Assembly: GCA_013398295.1 (NCBI GenBank)
Contig: VZSF01010482.1
Span: forward strand, 62,001 to 126,000
Length of the DNA stretch: 64,000 nt
DNA from: Chionis minor
Lineage: Eukaryota > Chordata > Aves > Charadriiformes > Chionididae
Reading direction: 5' to 3'
This document shows, piece by piece, positions 33,317 to 45,310 of the stretch; the first letter of the stretch is position 1, and each line of letters begins with the position of its first letter. A program made the position numbers and the translations under genes. The notes beneath the pieces are model-generated. The model did not search any database. It saw only the letters and a list, made by a program, of their open reading frames with translations, and was not told the DNA's origin.

Positions 33317-35639
33317 GTGCCCAGGTAAATTACATTCATATGGAAAGCAGTGGGCTAGGCAGCCCCTTTGCCTTACATCATGTAGGAAGGCTTTGCTTCA
33401 TCACACTTTCCCCACCTGCTTTGGGTTTTGGTGTTCCTCAGGTATGGGTAAAGTGCATGCAAAGAGTAAATCCTTAAGTCAATATGATTTTAGTTACCTG
33501 AAAAATACCATGGGTTTCTGTTCAAAAGGTTGTGTGAGTAGACTTACTTTTCCTAAGTTAAAAAAAGAGTATAGAATAAAAACACAGATGATTCTGTATC
33601 ATAGCTGCATTGATTAGTAAGGTTCCAGGGAGAATTGTTTTTATTTTATTAGGAACAATCCTAGAAATGAAGCTTGTTCCTATCGGGATAAAAACAAGTC
33701 TGTCTCCAATCCTTCTCCTTCTCTTCCCACGTAAAGCTCAGGAGTGGTTGTGCCAGAGAGTTTGATTGATGCTTGCTCCTAATTCACTTTGCAGCTCTGC
33801 TGCACCTTGCATTTGTAAATTCCCAAGCACTCAGAGGAAACACCCACAATGATGAGATGATCCCCGTGTGGTGAGGATTTTTTGGTATCTCCACTTCAGA
33901 AGAGGCTGAAATAAAGTATGGTAAGAAGAGTTGGTGTGTCTTGTCCCTGAGCCATCTGGTGACAAACCAAGAACAGAGAATAGGAGACCCCATGCCAGGA
34001 ACCTTCATCTAGGCCGGACCCCTCCTTTATCGGTCTCATCTGAACGCTCAGTAGAATGACCCAGCACTTGAGTGCTCAGCATGTGCTTATGGTCAGAGGA
34101 AACAACCCTCTCTGGTTTTGATATTCATGTTTTTTTCAGTGACATTGAACTTTGAGCTGAACTTCACCTGTTCTTCTCCTCAATCATCAGCTTCCCTTTG
34201 CTTATATTCTTAGGTACGGATGAGAGCGGATGGCAGGTCGCTGGGTTAATCTGCGTCTAATCCATAGCACAGTCACGATGCTGGGCAGAAACCATGTTTG
34301 ACTCCCTGCTGTGAGTAGCTATCCTGCCTGCTGGGGTGGGAAATCCGGCTGGTTGATGCACTTCCATTGCATTGTCACAGAGAGCGTGACAACAAGGTTT
34401 CAGGTCTGAATGGGACTGGTTTTGTGCCCTAGACGGGGGCAAGCCTACATAGTCTTTTGTGGGCCTACAAGAGTGTTTTCTTCTTGAATTTTTTAGTCAG
34501 CTGTACCTCAAGAAACACTTTATATCCTGCTGCTTTTTCAGAACATCTGGAAAAGAGAACAAGGTAGGCGAACCTGCTCATAAGACTTACTCTCAGTTTT
34601 CTGATCTCAGGCTTGTTATTCTTTCCACCATGAGTCACTCCTGTTAGAGCGGCCCAGTTTACCCACCCTCGCCCCCTGCTTTATTAGTGACAATGAGAAT
34701 GGCGTGCGACAGCAATGCTCTTCTTTTGTATTTTGACGTTTGTGAGTGTTCTCATCCTTTAAAAAGCAGGCAGAGCCTAAATTTCAAAGGTATTCACTGC
34801 CTGCAGTGACAACGTCAGATGAAGTATGGGTGCTGTGTTTCATACAATCAGGCCCACAGGTAAATAACATGGAGGTGGCATGAACCTTCACTCAGCCGGA
34901 CACGTAACCCAGGCTTCAACCTTGTTTCTAGCCCACTTTCCAAAGTAGAGGAGGTTTCTACAATCATGTGCTTGTTCATTTGACCTTGCCATAACTTATG
35001 AGCCCATTAGCAGATTTCCACTGAATTTGAGTGAGAGATGTCCCAAACACAAGACCCCCAAGTCTTTTTAGACCAAACAACTGGAGAGAGACTTTACTAA
35101 TGCCCCAGTGAGGATGAGGCCACTGTGTCACTCCAGCTGTCATAGACACTGGCAAATCCACAGGGCTTTGCTCGCTCTTGAGACCCAAGCTGGCAGCAAA
35201 CCAGACCTTGTCAGTTCACTCTCTCACAAAACACACTTGTACCCTAAGTCCATGAGGACCCTCTCCCATGAACTTCTGTATGTGCAAGTGATGTTCTCGC
35301 AGGTAATCCTACCTCTGGGCAAAGGGCAAGGATTCCCCACATGTCCCAGTTCTGCTGTGGCAGTGCTGGCTTGCACAACTTATTTGTTTGGGGAAGACCT
35401 GGTCTGGAGAGTTGCTTCTGATTAAGTTCTCAGGCTCCCGTTGAAAGGGAAAGATGATACACATGTCTGCCAGCTCTTTGAGGGGGAGGGAGCAGAAACA
35501 CCTCAGTGTTGGATCAACCTTAAAAAAAATTATAAAAAAAAAAAAAAGAAAAGCTGGATTCACTAATTCGCTGAAGGTGGCCAGGGAAACATAGAAATGA
35601 TTAAAAAAAATCCCTTAGGTCAATAACCAGTCTGCCTTT
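33317..35639. other. Unique non-coding sequence, nothing recognised
   Basis: No gene or known repeat. An A-rich tract (about 35522-35555) has the look of a simple A-rich region. Frames are at most 105 codons. Confidence 0.5.
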
Positions 35640-36290
35640 GGAAAGACACAAGGGTTCGGTGGGTGTAAGTTTAATTAAGCCAGCCAAAAACTGAAGGGAA
35701 AATTAGAAACCATTTCCAACAATGCTTTACAAAACCTTCCCATCGAAACAGACACATTAATTGAATAGAAGCTGCGCGGTACTTTGATACATGAGCCCCA
35801 GCCCAGGGTGCCTCTCGCTGCAGAAAGCAGCATTGTGAGGTTCATTTAGAAGCAGCAATCTCTCACTGTTATCCTTTCCTCGTTGGCAAACATCAGCTCC
35901 CTCCCTCTTTTTTTTTTTTTTTCCTCCCTTCAATTAAATGTTTAATTAAAGTAGCATGACTCCCTTTCATTTGGAAAAGTAATTGAGGACACTAGTGTGT
36001 AAAAAACAGGCTGAGAAGTGAGCTGGAGTAGACACAGCACAGAGTGTCGGCAAGGCCTATAAAAATGTAGATCTTAATTTTCTTCGGTGCCACATCAAAT
36101 TGCGGTGATGGTGTGGTGATACAGCTGCAGGAACATCTGGAAGGAGCTGATAAACAGGAGTTTGGTTGGGTCTGAAGCATGTGTCCGGTGCAGCTTGCTT
36201 TTTCATTTTAATCCAGAATGGGCAGCTCAGCACAGCTGGGAGAGAAAAGCGACGTTCACAAAGATACATTTTTTGGTAAGTTTTCATATA
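35640..36290. promoter_or_regulatory. CNE-like block
   Basis: Contains AGTTTAATTAAGCC, CACATTAATTGAATAG, CTTCAATTAAATG followed by TTTAATTAAAGTAGC, and AAGTAATTGAGG: four TAATTA/TAATTG-class homeodomain cores in about 350 bp. A T-tract splits it at about 35908-35922. The right part (36060-36200) is mixed. Inferred enhancer only. Confidence 0.38.
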
Positions 36291-39200
36291 GTGATTCAGG
36301 AGAGCTTGTTGAGTTGCTTGATAAGCAGGCTGGTGCCTAATAAGGATTTTCTGCTGTATCTTGTAGATCAGTCTTTGTCAGGTTACATGATGGTTCATCC
36401 CCCCTGACATGTTCCAGGACCAGCGAACGCCTCTGCTGTGGCTGCACGGCTTTTTCTCAATATCTATAAGACTTTAGCAGAAATTTGTAGCTATGCAGAT
36501 GGGCTGCACAGCCCATTCCTGGCTGTTGGTTCAAAGATGCCCTGGTTAACTAAAAGGGTTTTTTTCCTCAAGCAGTCTTAGAAGCAGAGCACAGGAATTC
36601 CTGCTTTTCTGTAAATGGGTGGAATTTCTGAGAGTTCGAGATTTTAATGCCTTTTGCATTTTCTATGACAATAGTATTACATGTCTCTTTGCACATTTTT
36701 AATAGAAAATATTTGAGTTTGCATCTTTTTCCTTGCCATCTTTAATTTTTGACCAGTGTCTCTGTCACACCTGTGCACACCGAAAAGATTTCTGCCCTCT
36801 GAAGAACAGCTGCAGTGGGAAGTTACTCTTCACAGGCTGCGCTTGGGGCTGTTTTTACCTGTTATTTCCAACCTAGATGAAAGTTTGTGTGGCACACAGG
36901 CTTGGTTGATTGAGGCCAAGAACAAGCCAGCTTGATTCATTACTGGAACAGTATGTGTGCATGTCTGATTGATAGGGGAGGGCTTGGAAATGAACCCAGG
37001 TCAACAGTCGAGCCCAGGGCCTATCTAGAAGAGCAGGCATAAAGTCCAGGCTGACGGGACACATCCCTCCTCTGCACACCTTGGCCTGGAGTCCAGCCTT
37101 CTGGCACTGGGACCAGCTTCCCACGTGCACTAGTGCTGCGCTGCCCACGTCTGAAGAAGTCAGTGCTGAATGCAGTGGGAGCATCGGTGTCGAGGTGGGT
37201 GAGTTCCTCTGGCTGCTCACTGGAAAGATGGACCGGGCTAAAGCTGGTAGTCTCTAGTGCTCACAGCACAGCTGGTCAGAAATTTTCTGGCATGCTTGTC
37301 TGACATAGCAAAATCTAATACACCAGCATTGAAACATGTCAATTTTGATGAGATTGTCCCAGAAACCAGGCAGATGCAGGATGACATTCTCCCTGCCAAG
37401 CAAGTTTTGAAAGCTTCCTTGCCTCCCTTGCCGGCAGCCCACCTGGCAGGCTGGCAGGGACACGGCAGGCAGGGGATGGAGGTTGCCAAGCCCCCATCTT
37501 CTGACTCCCTGGCAGCAGGACTTCCCTGGGCTTCCTGGCTGCTGGACTTGCTGGCTGGCCATTGAGCCGCTGTGAGTGCGCTGGAGAGAGCAAGCAGATG
37601 GTCAGCCTACTCTGTGAAGTCACGGGGATTTCCTACTTCAGCCCTGCAAGAGAGACACAGACTCCTATCTTTATACGTTTTCATTCACTTTTGGAAGCAG
37701 ATTTGGTAGAGACTTGTTTCCTTGGCTGGGTTTTTTGCTTCCTTGTTTCCCTGGGTTTTTTATTCAGAATTTCCTAGGACACAGGAAGAGCAGTTTCTAG
37801 TCATCCCTCATGCAATAACTTTTTGTAAGAGGAGACTGGACGTCTTACAGGGGTTTTTGGCCTCCTGTGATGCTTCTCCTCCTCAGGTCAAGCAGAAGGG
37901 AGGACTGGAATCAAAGTTGTAAGGCAGCAGTGGGTATAACGTGTATTTTGCAGTTTCTTTCCCAGTAGCCTTCAAATTTTCAGAAAATTGGTTGGTAAGA
38001 TAACTAACAATCCTTTCTTTTCTTTTTTTTGCAGCTATCACTCAAATGACTTGGCCTCAAAAGGGCACTCACTTGATAGCAGGTTGGAATTGAACAGTTG
38101 GTGGGACAACAACGTCCCCATGCCACAGAGTCCTGCCCTGCCTCTGCCAGGCAGTGCTGTGCAGGAGCACTTCGGCCACCCTGGCTCCAGGGAGCAGGTG
38201 GCCACAACCATGTGGCTCTGCACAGGTTGAGAAGAGGCATGAGCGAGCCTGTGGTGAGATGTGGGCTTTCCCAGCTCAACCTCTCCAAGGACCTGAAGTG
38301 AAGTGGCTGTCCTTGTGCTACCCAGCTCAGCATGGCAGACCCACCCCCAGCCTGACGTTGCTTGGGGCAAGGTCACGCTCGTGTGACCACTATGACCTGG
38401 CCAGAACAAGGAGCTTCTTATAGGCGGTGCTCCAAAATGCTGCTCGCAGGTACTTTCCAGGCTATTTGTTACGGATCAGTTAGTGGATTTTGAGGATTTT
38501 AGATCAGGGAAAATATTTGAAGGCAGCTCTGAGGCATTCCCTTGTCAGACGCGCACATGGTTCAAGGCTCTGAAGTATGTGCTGGTATGTCCTGGCTGCT
38601 TTGCCCCAAGGGGTGGAAAGGGAGGCCGAAGAGGAAAATGAAGGGCCAGCTTCCCGAGGCTAAGCTGGGAGACACAGCATCCTGGAACGGTGTCAAAACC
38701 CGCTGGAGATGTCAGTGGGATCTCCCTTTCAGTAAACCCTTAGGGGTCATTAGGTGATGTTTCTTTCTTGGCACAGCTGCAAGTACGGTCCATTGCCTCT
38801 ATTTTGCTCTGCTAGCGTTGTTTTCCTACTGAGTTTAGTGTTGATCTAACATAACCATTGCATCTCATTCCCATCCTAAGATGAGGTATAATCTGAGGGA
38901 GGCCTGTTTTTCATTAGCGTTGAACTTGCAGCACAGGAACTTTCTCTGACGCAGTTCACAAGGGGGCGAGGAGGTGGGAGGGAGGGTTAGTTATTACCTC
39001 TGTTTCCTCTACTGGAGCGTGGGCTTCTCTACCAAGCTCTGCCGTCTCTCCCAGGGGCCAGCAACTAATTCCTCCATACCCCTGCATGCCGGAGCCTCTC
39101 TTTGGAAGAGACTCCCAATCATGACAAATTATCTGTGCTGATTTTGTGACATGAACTGTTACCCATTAGGGAATGAACTGACACCAATAAATTCATTTCA

Positions 39201-41891
39201 CTTACAACCTCACACTGTGCATGAATTGAAGTTCTAGAGGTGAAAGACATAAATTTACCAGGTGGGCAGACACACAGCTTCCCCCTAAGACTGTGCACTT
39301 CACCTTTGCTACGTGCGCTGCTTCTGCTGGGCCAGCCCAACATTAATTTTGCATAGAGTAGATTTCTCCTGTACCACGCGCAGTCCATATGATTTATACT
39401 TGCCTTGAGTAGCTGTGTGAATAGCCTTACTGCAGAACAAACGACTGGTTGTGCCTTTGCCAAAATAAAAACTTCAAACCCAAATGCAGCTTTTTGCTTT
39501 ACAAGATAAGAACAGTTAGTATTTGCATAGCATCTTCTAACTTCCAGGCTATGCAGTCAGTTAATTAATGGGTCTTCCCTATGCTCTGGTGGGGCAAGTG
39601 ACCGAGCGTTATTTATTAGACAGAAAGGAGTTCCCATATGTGTGGATCTACATCTTAGTCATTCTGATGGTAAATTCATCAAATCATTCCAGCAAATAAG
39701 GCTCTACTTCTCCCCAAACACTCTGTCAGTCAAGCAGCGGAAAGTTTCAGTCATTTACCCAAATGAAAATCTCACGGTCCCCTGGCCAAATAGAAACTTC
39801 CAAGCATTTGGTTAAAAGCCTCTCATCGTGTAATTCTGCAGAGGAAGGACTGGGGAGGAAAAAAAAAGAAGGCAGAAAAGTCTTTCCCAAAAGGAGCAGA
39901 GACAAGTACATGCAGAGGCAGAGGGGAATGTAGTTGTGTGTGCGTCCCCATGTTCCTGAGAGCTGCTGATCAAGATGGGAATCCCGTTAGGTTGTGCGGT
40001 GCAGACACTGGGTGAAGGCAATCCTCAGCCTGAAGCACTTGCTGACCTTGTCCCTGCTGCCTGCATGTTCTGAATGGCTGTTTTGAAATAAAACTTACTG
40101 GACATAATATGAAATAAGGGGTCTTGAGGATCTCTCTCCTCTCCTTTTCTTACAAAGAGCTATAGGGAAGGATTAGACATGGTCATGGGTGACAGGTCCA
40201 TAAACAGATATTAAAGGGAAAGAACAGACAGGGATGTGCCCTTCAGCATCCTTAACACGCCTATAAGTGTGGGTGTCAAGGGATAGATGAAGGGAATGGG
40301 GTCACAGAGAGTGGCTGGGCTCATGTGCTCTCCTTAAATTGCTTCTCTTAAGACAGAGCACTGGGCATGATGGACTGCTCATCTGACCCAGCGGGGCATT
40401 TTTTGAGTTCTTATGTTAAAAGGGAAGGCTGGAAACAGCCTCCAGAAGCCGTAGGAGGGAAGACATGGCTTTGCTGGGTCTTCCAAGTACAGTAAGCACT
40501 GGAAACACCTCCGGGGTTGCTGCTGGCTGAGCCGCTTCCTTTTTGCTTTCATCCAGCAATCACACATTTTCCCATCCCTCTGAGGAGCCAGGCCCACCCC
40601 CAGCAACAGCACACAAAGGTCACATTTCATGTGAATGTGCGGGAGAACCTGAAAAGAGCAACTGGTTGGGCAATCAGTCTGGTCAACAAATAGTCTTTTT
40701 TTTCTAGTTTTTTTTTACCTTTTGGCAAAAACATCAAGTATCACGCTTTGGGAATACTGTCTGAATGCATCACAGTAGTTGTTGCTTAAAAGCTTTATTC
40801 CTCTCTTCACTTGTATATTCTGTGCTCCCTGCTTGAACTTCATTAATTCAATGAACTGAACCTTATTTTTGGTAAGCATCCTGTTGACCTCACTGTAACT
40901 GCAGGAAGCTCTTCACCGTAAACACTGTCTCACTCTCTGCAGTCATAGCTTGTCAACTCCGGAGAAGAGAGATTGTGGTCACCTCTCTGCCTGGAAAGTG
41001 TTTATCCTGTCGCCGTAAATAAACAGAACGGACTGGGAATGGGTATGGTGCCCAGGAGAATCTCTGGGGGAAGAGATCAAACCCCAGACATACCTCTGAA
41101 TGCCAATTTCCCCAGAGCCTTTCCGTTGCATGTGAGAGGGAGAACCACGTTTCAGCTCCTTCTTTCCTGCTGCTCTGCACGCTCCCCACGCAAAGCGACA
41201 GGACCCCAGCCCTCGCTTTGGGTTGCTGTGAATCCCACCCCTCCAGGCATCCCTAATGCAGTCGTATGTGAAGGCGAGGGTGAAGGCACGGTGGCAGGGA
41301 CCTTGCATGCCCTCACCCATCATAGCATGGCAAAACTTGTCCTGGGCTGGCCCCTCCCATATAAGCAGCAACAGGAGCGCTGCCGGGCTCCTCTGCTGCT
41401 GCCTCGCTGGCACCAAAGGCACGGCTTCGCAGAGAGCTTTAAAAGCCAGGAGGAAGATCCTTTCCCTACCCTTCCCAGCACTCAGGCTGGGCAGGCAGGG
41501 CTACTGGTGAAGGCAGGGGCCTTTCCTGGAGCGAGCTGGTGCTTCAAACAGAGGCTGTGTGGGGTGGCCAGGTGGTCACTCCCAAGGTCGCCGTGCCATG
41601 GCCAGCCTCACAGCTGCTTTCCCCTCTATCCTCCCACCTGCATCGCCCCTCCTCACCGCTGGCCACCCCTTCCCCAGCCTGTCTCCCATGGCCAAAGGGG
41701 TCGAGAGGTGCTTCCGTGCCTTCGGGTCAGACCCAGGCACCCCGGACACGAGAGAGGTCGGTCAGGGGGAGACGGCAGGGAAACCCAGGTTCCTTCGTAA
41801 CATCAGCAGCAGGCAGGACCTGTTCATATTGAAGCTCCAGCACATGAAGAATTATACTCCAGTCTGATTGTTTTATAAAAATCTGTTCCGG
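36291..41891. other. Unique non-coding sequence, nothing recognised
   Basis: No gene, RNA or transposon is recognised in 5.6 kb. GC content rises at about 37430-37560 (repetitive GGCTGGC-type words), 38100-38420 and 41000-41830. The longest frame there is 275 codons (40973-41800, plus strand); it has no recognisable domain and is crossed by other open frames. A weakly AT-rich patch lies at 39480-39720. Confidence 0.5.
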
Positions 41892-42086
41892 CACCTGTCC
41901 AGAGCCATGATCACATCTTCAGTCATGTGGCCAAATGCCTTTTAGTTTTAATCATTTGATCAAATGCCCTAGTGAAACAGCCATTTGTTCAAATGATTGA
42001 AAGTTTGTCATTTGACCAAATTACTAGTCTGGCAGGATGACTAACGGGTTATGCCACAATGTCAAATTCTATTAATGTCACATGTG
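41892..42086. promoter_or_regulatory. Homotypic E-box cluster
   Basis: Ten CANNTG E-boxes fall in 195 bp: CACCTG at 41892, CATGTG 41924, CAAATG 41932, CATTTG 41953, CAAATG 41961, CATTTG 41982, CAAATG 41990, CATTTG 42009, and the overlapping CACATG/CATGTG pair in CACATGTG at 42079. Fewer than one would be expected by chance at even base composition. The sites are bound by basic helix-loop-helix proteins in general. Most of them lie in the tandem array described separately. Enhancer activity is inferred. Confidence 0.5.
41924..42022 (+). repeat. Degenerate 29-bp tandem array of CATTTGNNCAAATG
   Basis: Four units start at 41924, 41953, 41982 and 42009 (spacings 29, 29 and 27). Each opens with a 14-bp palindrome. 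The second unit is a perfect palindrome, CATTTGATCAAATG; the third has TT in the centre, the fourth ends AAATT, and the first has CATGTGGCCAAATG. The 15-base linkers between palindromes have diverged much more than the palindromes. That suggests either selection on the palindromes or an old satellite-like origin. Confidence 0.75.
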
Positions 42087-44084
42087 CAAGACAGGCAAGG
42101 AAAGTAAGGGTTAAGGGAGGAAGTTCGTAGAAGTGTTTATTCCCTCACCATGTCCCCCCACACATACACAAGTGTGGTGTGAGGAACAGGGTGTGAAGTT
42201 GCTCGGATGGCTCCATACCATCTGAGCAGGTCGGTGGCTGGAGGGGCTCCAAGTGGACTGCCCTCAAATCTTGGGGAGAACAATTTATGTCACTGAAGGA
42301 GCACAAAGCTTCTGGATCAGAGGAGAAAACTGGAGCTGGGGTGTCAGCTTGGACTTCAGATGAGAGTTGCCACTGCTGGGACTAGATGGAGAAGGAAGCC
42401 TGGCCAAACCATCAGGCACTGCAGCTCTAGGAGGGGAGTCCCAGGCACTTCTAGTGCCGCTGGTATTATCACACATTCCCTGCGTGGATCAGCTGGGGAC
42501 ACTGGCATCATTTCCTCAGCCCTTCCCTCTCATGTTTCTGGAGCTGCACTTCTTAGATGGAAGGAAAGGAGGGGGTGGAGGAAAAAAGACTAAAACGTAG
42601 CTGCTGGAAGAAGTGAGAACTGACAGCAGCCATATAAGGGGGTATTAACCTTTCATAAACCTGCTCTCTGGCCTGTGACTGGAACCAGGGAATAAATATC
42701 ATTCTTGTAGTAGGTCTCCTGCGTGCAGCACGGCTGTTCTGGCACATGCTGGTTTCCTGTGAATTGCAGTTACATTTACAGGGTGTTAGTGTGGAGGTGA
42801 GACAGATTTTGCTAACATTAAAGAAGCAGTAGACCTCAAGCAAGAGGCCAGGACTGAGGAACTGACTTCCCTCGCATTGCAGGAAGGCTTTTGCCATGGA
42901 CATTCCCGGTGAGTGATGCTGTTACAGAACCCATACCCAATACCATCCCCACGCGGGCATGTGGGTGCTGCAGGGTGACCAGCAGCCCCAGACCTCTAAG
43001 GGTTCCAGCAGGAGGAGGTGCTGGATCTGATTTATGCCCCTTCCCTCCCAGCTGCCAGCGTTTTGCTTCAAGCAAGACATACAGGGGGATGATGCGCCAC
43101 CACTTCTCATCCAGACGAACAGCTAGGCGCTTGTCCATCCTGATACCAGAGCCCTGCCACATGGACACAGGCAGTGAGCCCCGCTCTAATTCAAACTCAG
43201 TAACGGGCAGTCTGGTGGTCTGACTTGAACTCTCGACCTGCGGACGTGACATACTCCAGGCCGGGAAGCAGTGTGAGCAAAAGCGCGCGTGTGGATGTGC
43301 ACCAGCATGTGCCCACACGTCAGTGTGGTCCCTGCCTCTTCAGGCCGGCTCCGCTGCTGCTCCTTGCAGTCTCTGGCCCAGGCAGAGCCCTCTCCATCGT
43401 GGAATGAACCATCTCACTGTGAAGGCAAACAATGACGTGGGTGATGGCTGCTGTCAGTTCCAGGACAGCTTCTTTCTTTTGGATGAGCACATCTGATCAG
43501 CATACCAGTGCAATATGCCCCAGAGCCTGCTGCCCAGACCATGGAGGTGCCAGGCTGACGTGCAAGGTGGTTCAGCGCTGCGCCGTGCCAAGGACACAGT
43601 GTCGCAGCACGGGCAAATACAGGGCGGTGACTTGGCTTTATCTGTACCTCCTGCGGCCACCATGTCTTTCCACTTCTTGTGGCATGAGCTGGAGCGCTTG
43701 AGAGTCATTGGATCAGTATGGCTCTTGCTGCTGTCTCTCATTCCTGTCCTAAGCCACAAGATAAAGGTGATCCAAGCTCCAGCTTATCCCATGTTCCCTT
43801 TCCACCTCTTCCAGTTGGCATATATGCCTCTTCATTTAATATGCTGCGTTCTGCCTACAGACTCTCTCCTCTCAGGCTACATGATCCAGCTTCCACAGCT
43901 GACTCCAGAGCTTATAATATCAGAGAGGCGTTATATATCCTTTGCACACCTACATGTACTTGAGGACTGCCTGTACTGGGCCTGCAAAATTGTATATACA
44001 CAAGCGTGGAGAAAGCTGGTGCTTGCAAAGGCCTGTATCGGTCATAAAAAGATTGCCAGTTTGGCCTCAGCTTGAGGTAAATGT
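42087..44084. other. Unique non-coding sequence, nothing recognised
   Basis: Frames up to 186 codons (43515-44075 plus, 42836-43318 minus) overlap oppositely oriented ones and show no recognisable domain. No transposon is identified. Confidence 0.5.
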
Positions 44085-44525
44085 CTCGAGCAAACCCATT
44101 ATGTATTCTGTGTGTACACAATGGGTTTGATTTGAGATGTATTTATGCTCAAGAATATTATGTATTCTCTTTATACACCATGGAAGGTTAAATTTTTTTG
44201 AAAATTTATATTTGCTTTTTATCATACAGACATACAAACGATTTATGGCCAGACCCGCTGAATCTATTTGAAAATGCCAATTTATTCTCGATTAACTCCA
44301 GAAGTGCTGGAGATCCCTAATACACTCACTGCTACTAATGTATTTGGGAGCTAGACTCGGAAGGGTTCAGTTAAGCTCTTCTGGAGGACGGTGAGAATCC
44401 AGATTTGTCCTATTATAGATAGGGTCGATGTAAAAATCCAACTTTATATTGCAACTCCCCCAACTGATTGGGGGTATTTAGATTTATAGTTGTGATTTGG
44501 ACCAGTCCCTAATCAATTCCTAGAT
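44085..44525. promoter_or_regulatory. CNE-like block with stem-loop and internal repeat
   Basis: AT-rich non-repetitive DNA. It includes the inverted repeat AAACCCATT / AATGGGTTT (44092-44100 and 44120-44128) and a second copy of ATTATGTATTCT about 59 bp further on (44098 and 44157). Later words such as GATTTATAGTTGTGATTTGG and CCTAATCAATTCC add to the enhancer-like look. Conservation is untested. Confidence 0.35.
44092..44128. repeat. 9-bp perfect inverted repeat with a 19-base loop
   Basis: AAACCCATT and its exact reverse complement AATGGGTTT enclose a TG/TA-rich loop. Pairing can extend outward with a bulge (TCTCGAG.. against ..TTTGAGA). The stem is too short to call a microRNA. Confidence 0.7.
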
Positions 44526-44569
44526 GGTACTTTTTCATCAGCTGATCTGACAGCAGGAAGAAGGTCAGG

Positions 44570-44860
44570 ATCATAAATTCCACCTTCCTGAGCGCGGGGC
44601 GCGGAGGTGCGAAGTGCCTCCCCCAGGTGAGCAGCAGCGCCGGGAGCAGGGGCTGGGGCTGCCTGGGCATCGAGTCCAGCCCTCGGGGAACGCTGGATGC
44701 CTACCACCCCCCCTCTCAGGACCTCAGCTGCGGAGGATCCCAGCTTGCCTGAGGGCGCTCAGAAAGGTAGACCGCACAATTTCCAGAGCCGGCTGGGTCA
44801 TCTGGGAGCAGGGTGTCAGCCCGGGACGTCAGCACAATTCTCGATTGCCCAATATACATC
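44570..44860. other. GC-rich, weakly CpG-enriched stretch
   Basis: GCGCGGGGCGCGGAGG-type sequence near 44591 and scattered CpGs up to 44830 stand out from AT-rich DNA on the left. It may be a weak CpG island or simply a GC-rich patch. No coding evidence. Confidence 0.35.
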
Positions 44861-45310
44861 TCCTCCTGTTCTTGCCCCTTCCCGTATGCCTTACCATGGC
44901 CTCTCGTGCTCCCAAAAAATCTGAGTTATGCTGTGCAAGCCAGGGTGAGTTGTCCTTTGAGGGAGAGTACGAGCAGAAAGAATGCTGCCCGCGGTGCACA
45001 AGGCATGACTTCCTCAGCACGATGCCCCGAAGTTAGACGCTCACTGCTATATTTAGCCCATCTGCATAAGCCATCTGATTTTCAGCACTGTGGATTTTTG
45101 TTTCTAACTTTACACAAGTTTAGCTAACGACACGTAGGTGGGGCTATGCTGCAAAGTGCTCAGGTTTGGACTCTGTCCAAAAAAGACGCTAAGCAGAGAA
45201 GCGGCGAGTGCCTTTTGCTTTTGGGCCACCTCCGTGGCTCTTTCCCTTCCACCAGGTGGTGGGTAGCCTGCAGAGGTAAGCCCTGTTCCTCGTAGCCTCC
45301 TTTAGCTCCC
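44861..45310. other. Unique non-coding sequence before the first LTR
   Basis: Nothing recognised. The sequence changes character abruptly near 45310 where the LTR begins. Confidence 0.5.

Noticed and set aside
33214..33477. Open frame with a poly-Asn run
   Set aside because: The Asn run is simply the (AAT)n(AAC)n microsatellite read in one frame.
40973..41800. 275-codon open frame, plus strand
   Set aside because: No recognisable domain, no splice or promoter context, and 147-, 102- and 97-codon frames overlap it. It may merely reflect local GC content.
43200..43260. tRNA-like T-arm sequence
   Set aside because: A 'gaactctcgacctgcgga' stretch faintly resembles tRNA, but no A-box, anticodon arm or acceptor pairing could be found around it.
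43515..44075. 186-codon open frame with a hydrophobic stretch
   Set aside because: The Leu-rich segment could mimic a membrane helix, but the frame has no family resemblance and runs into an AT-rich CNE-like block. It is most likely chance.
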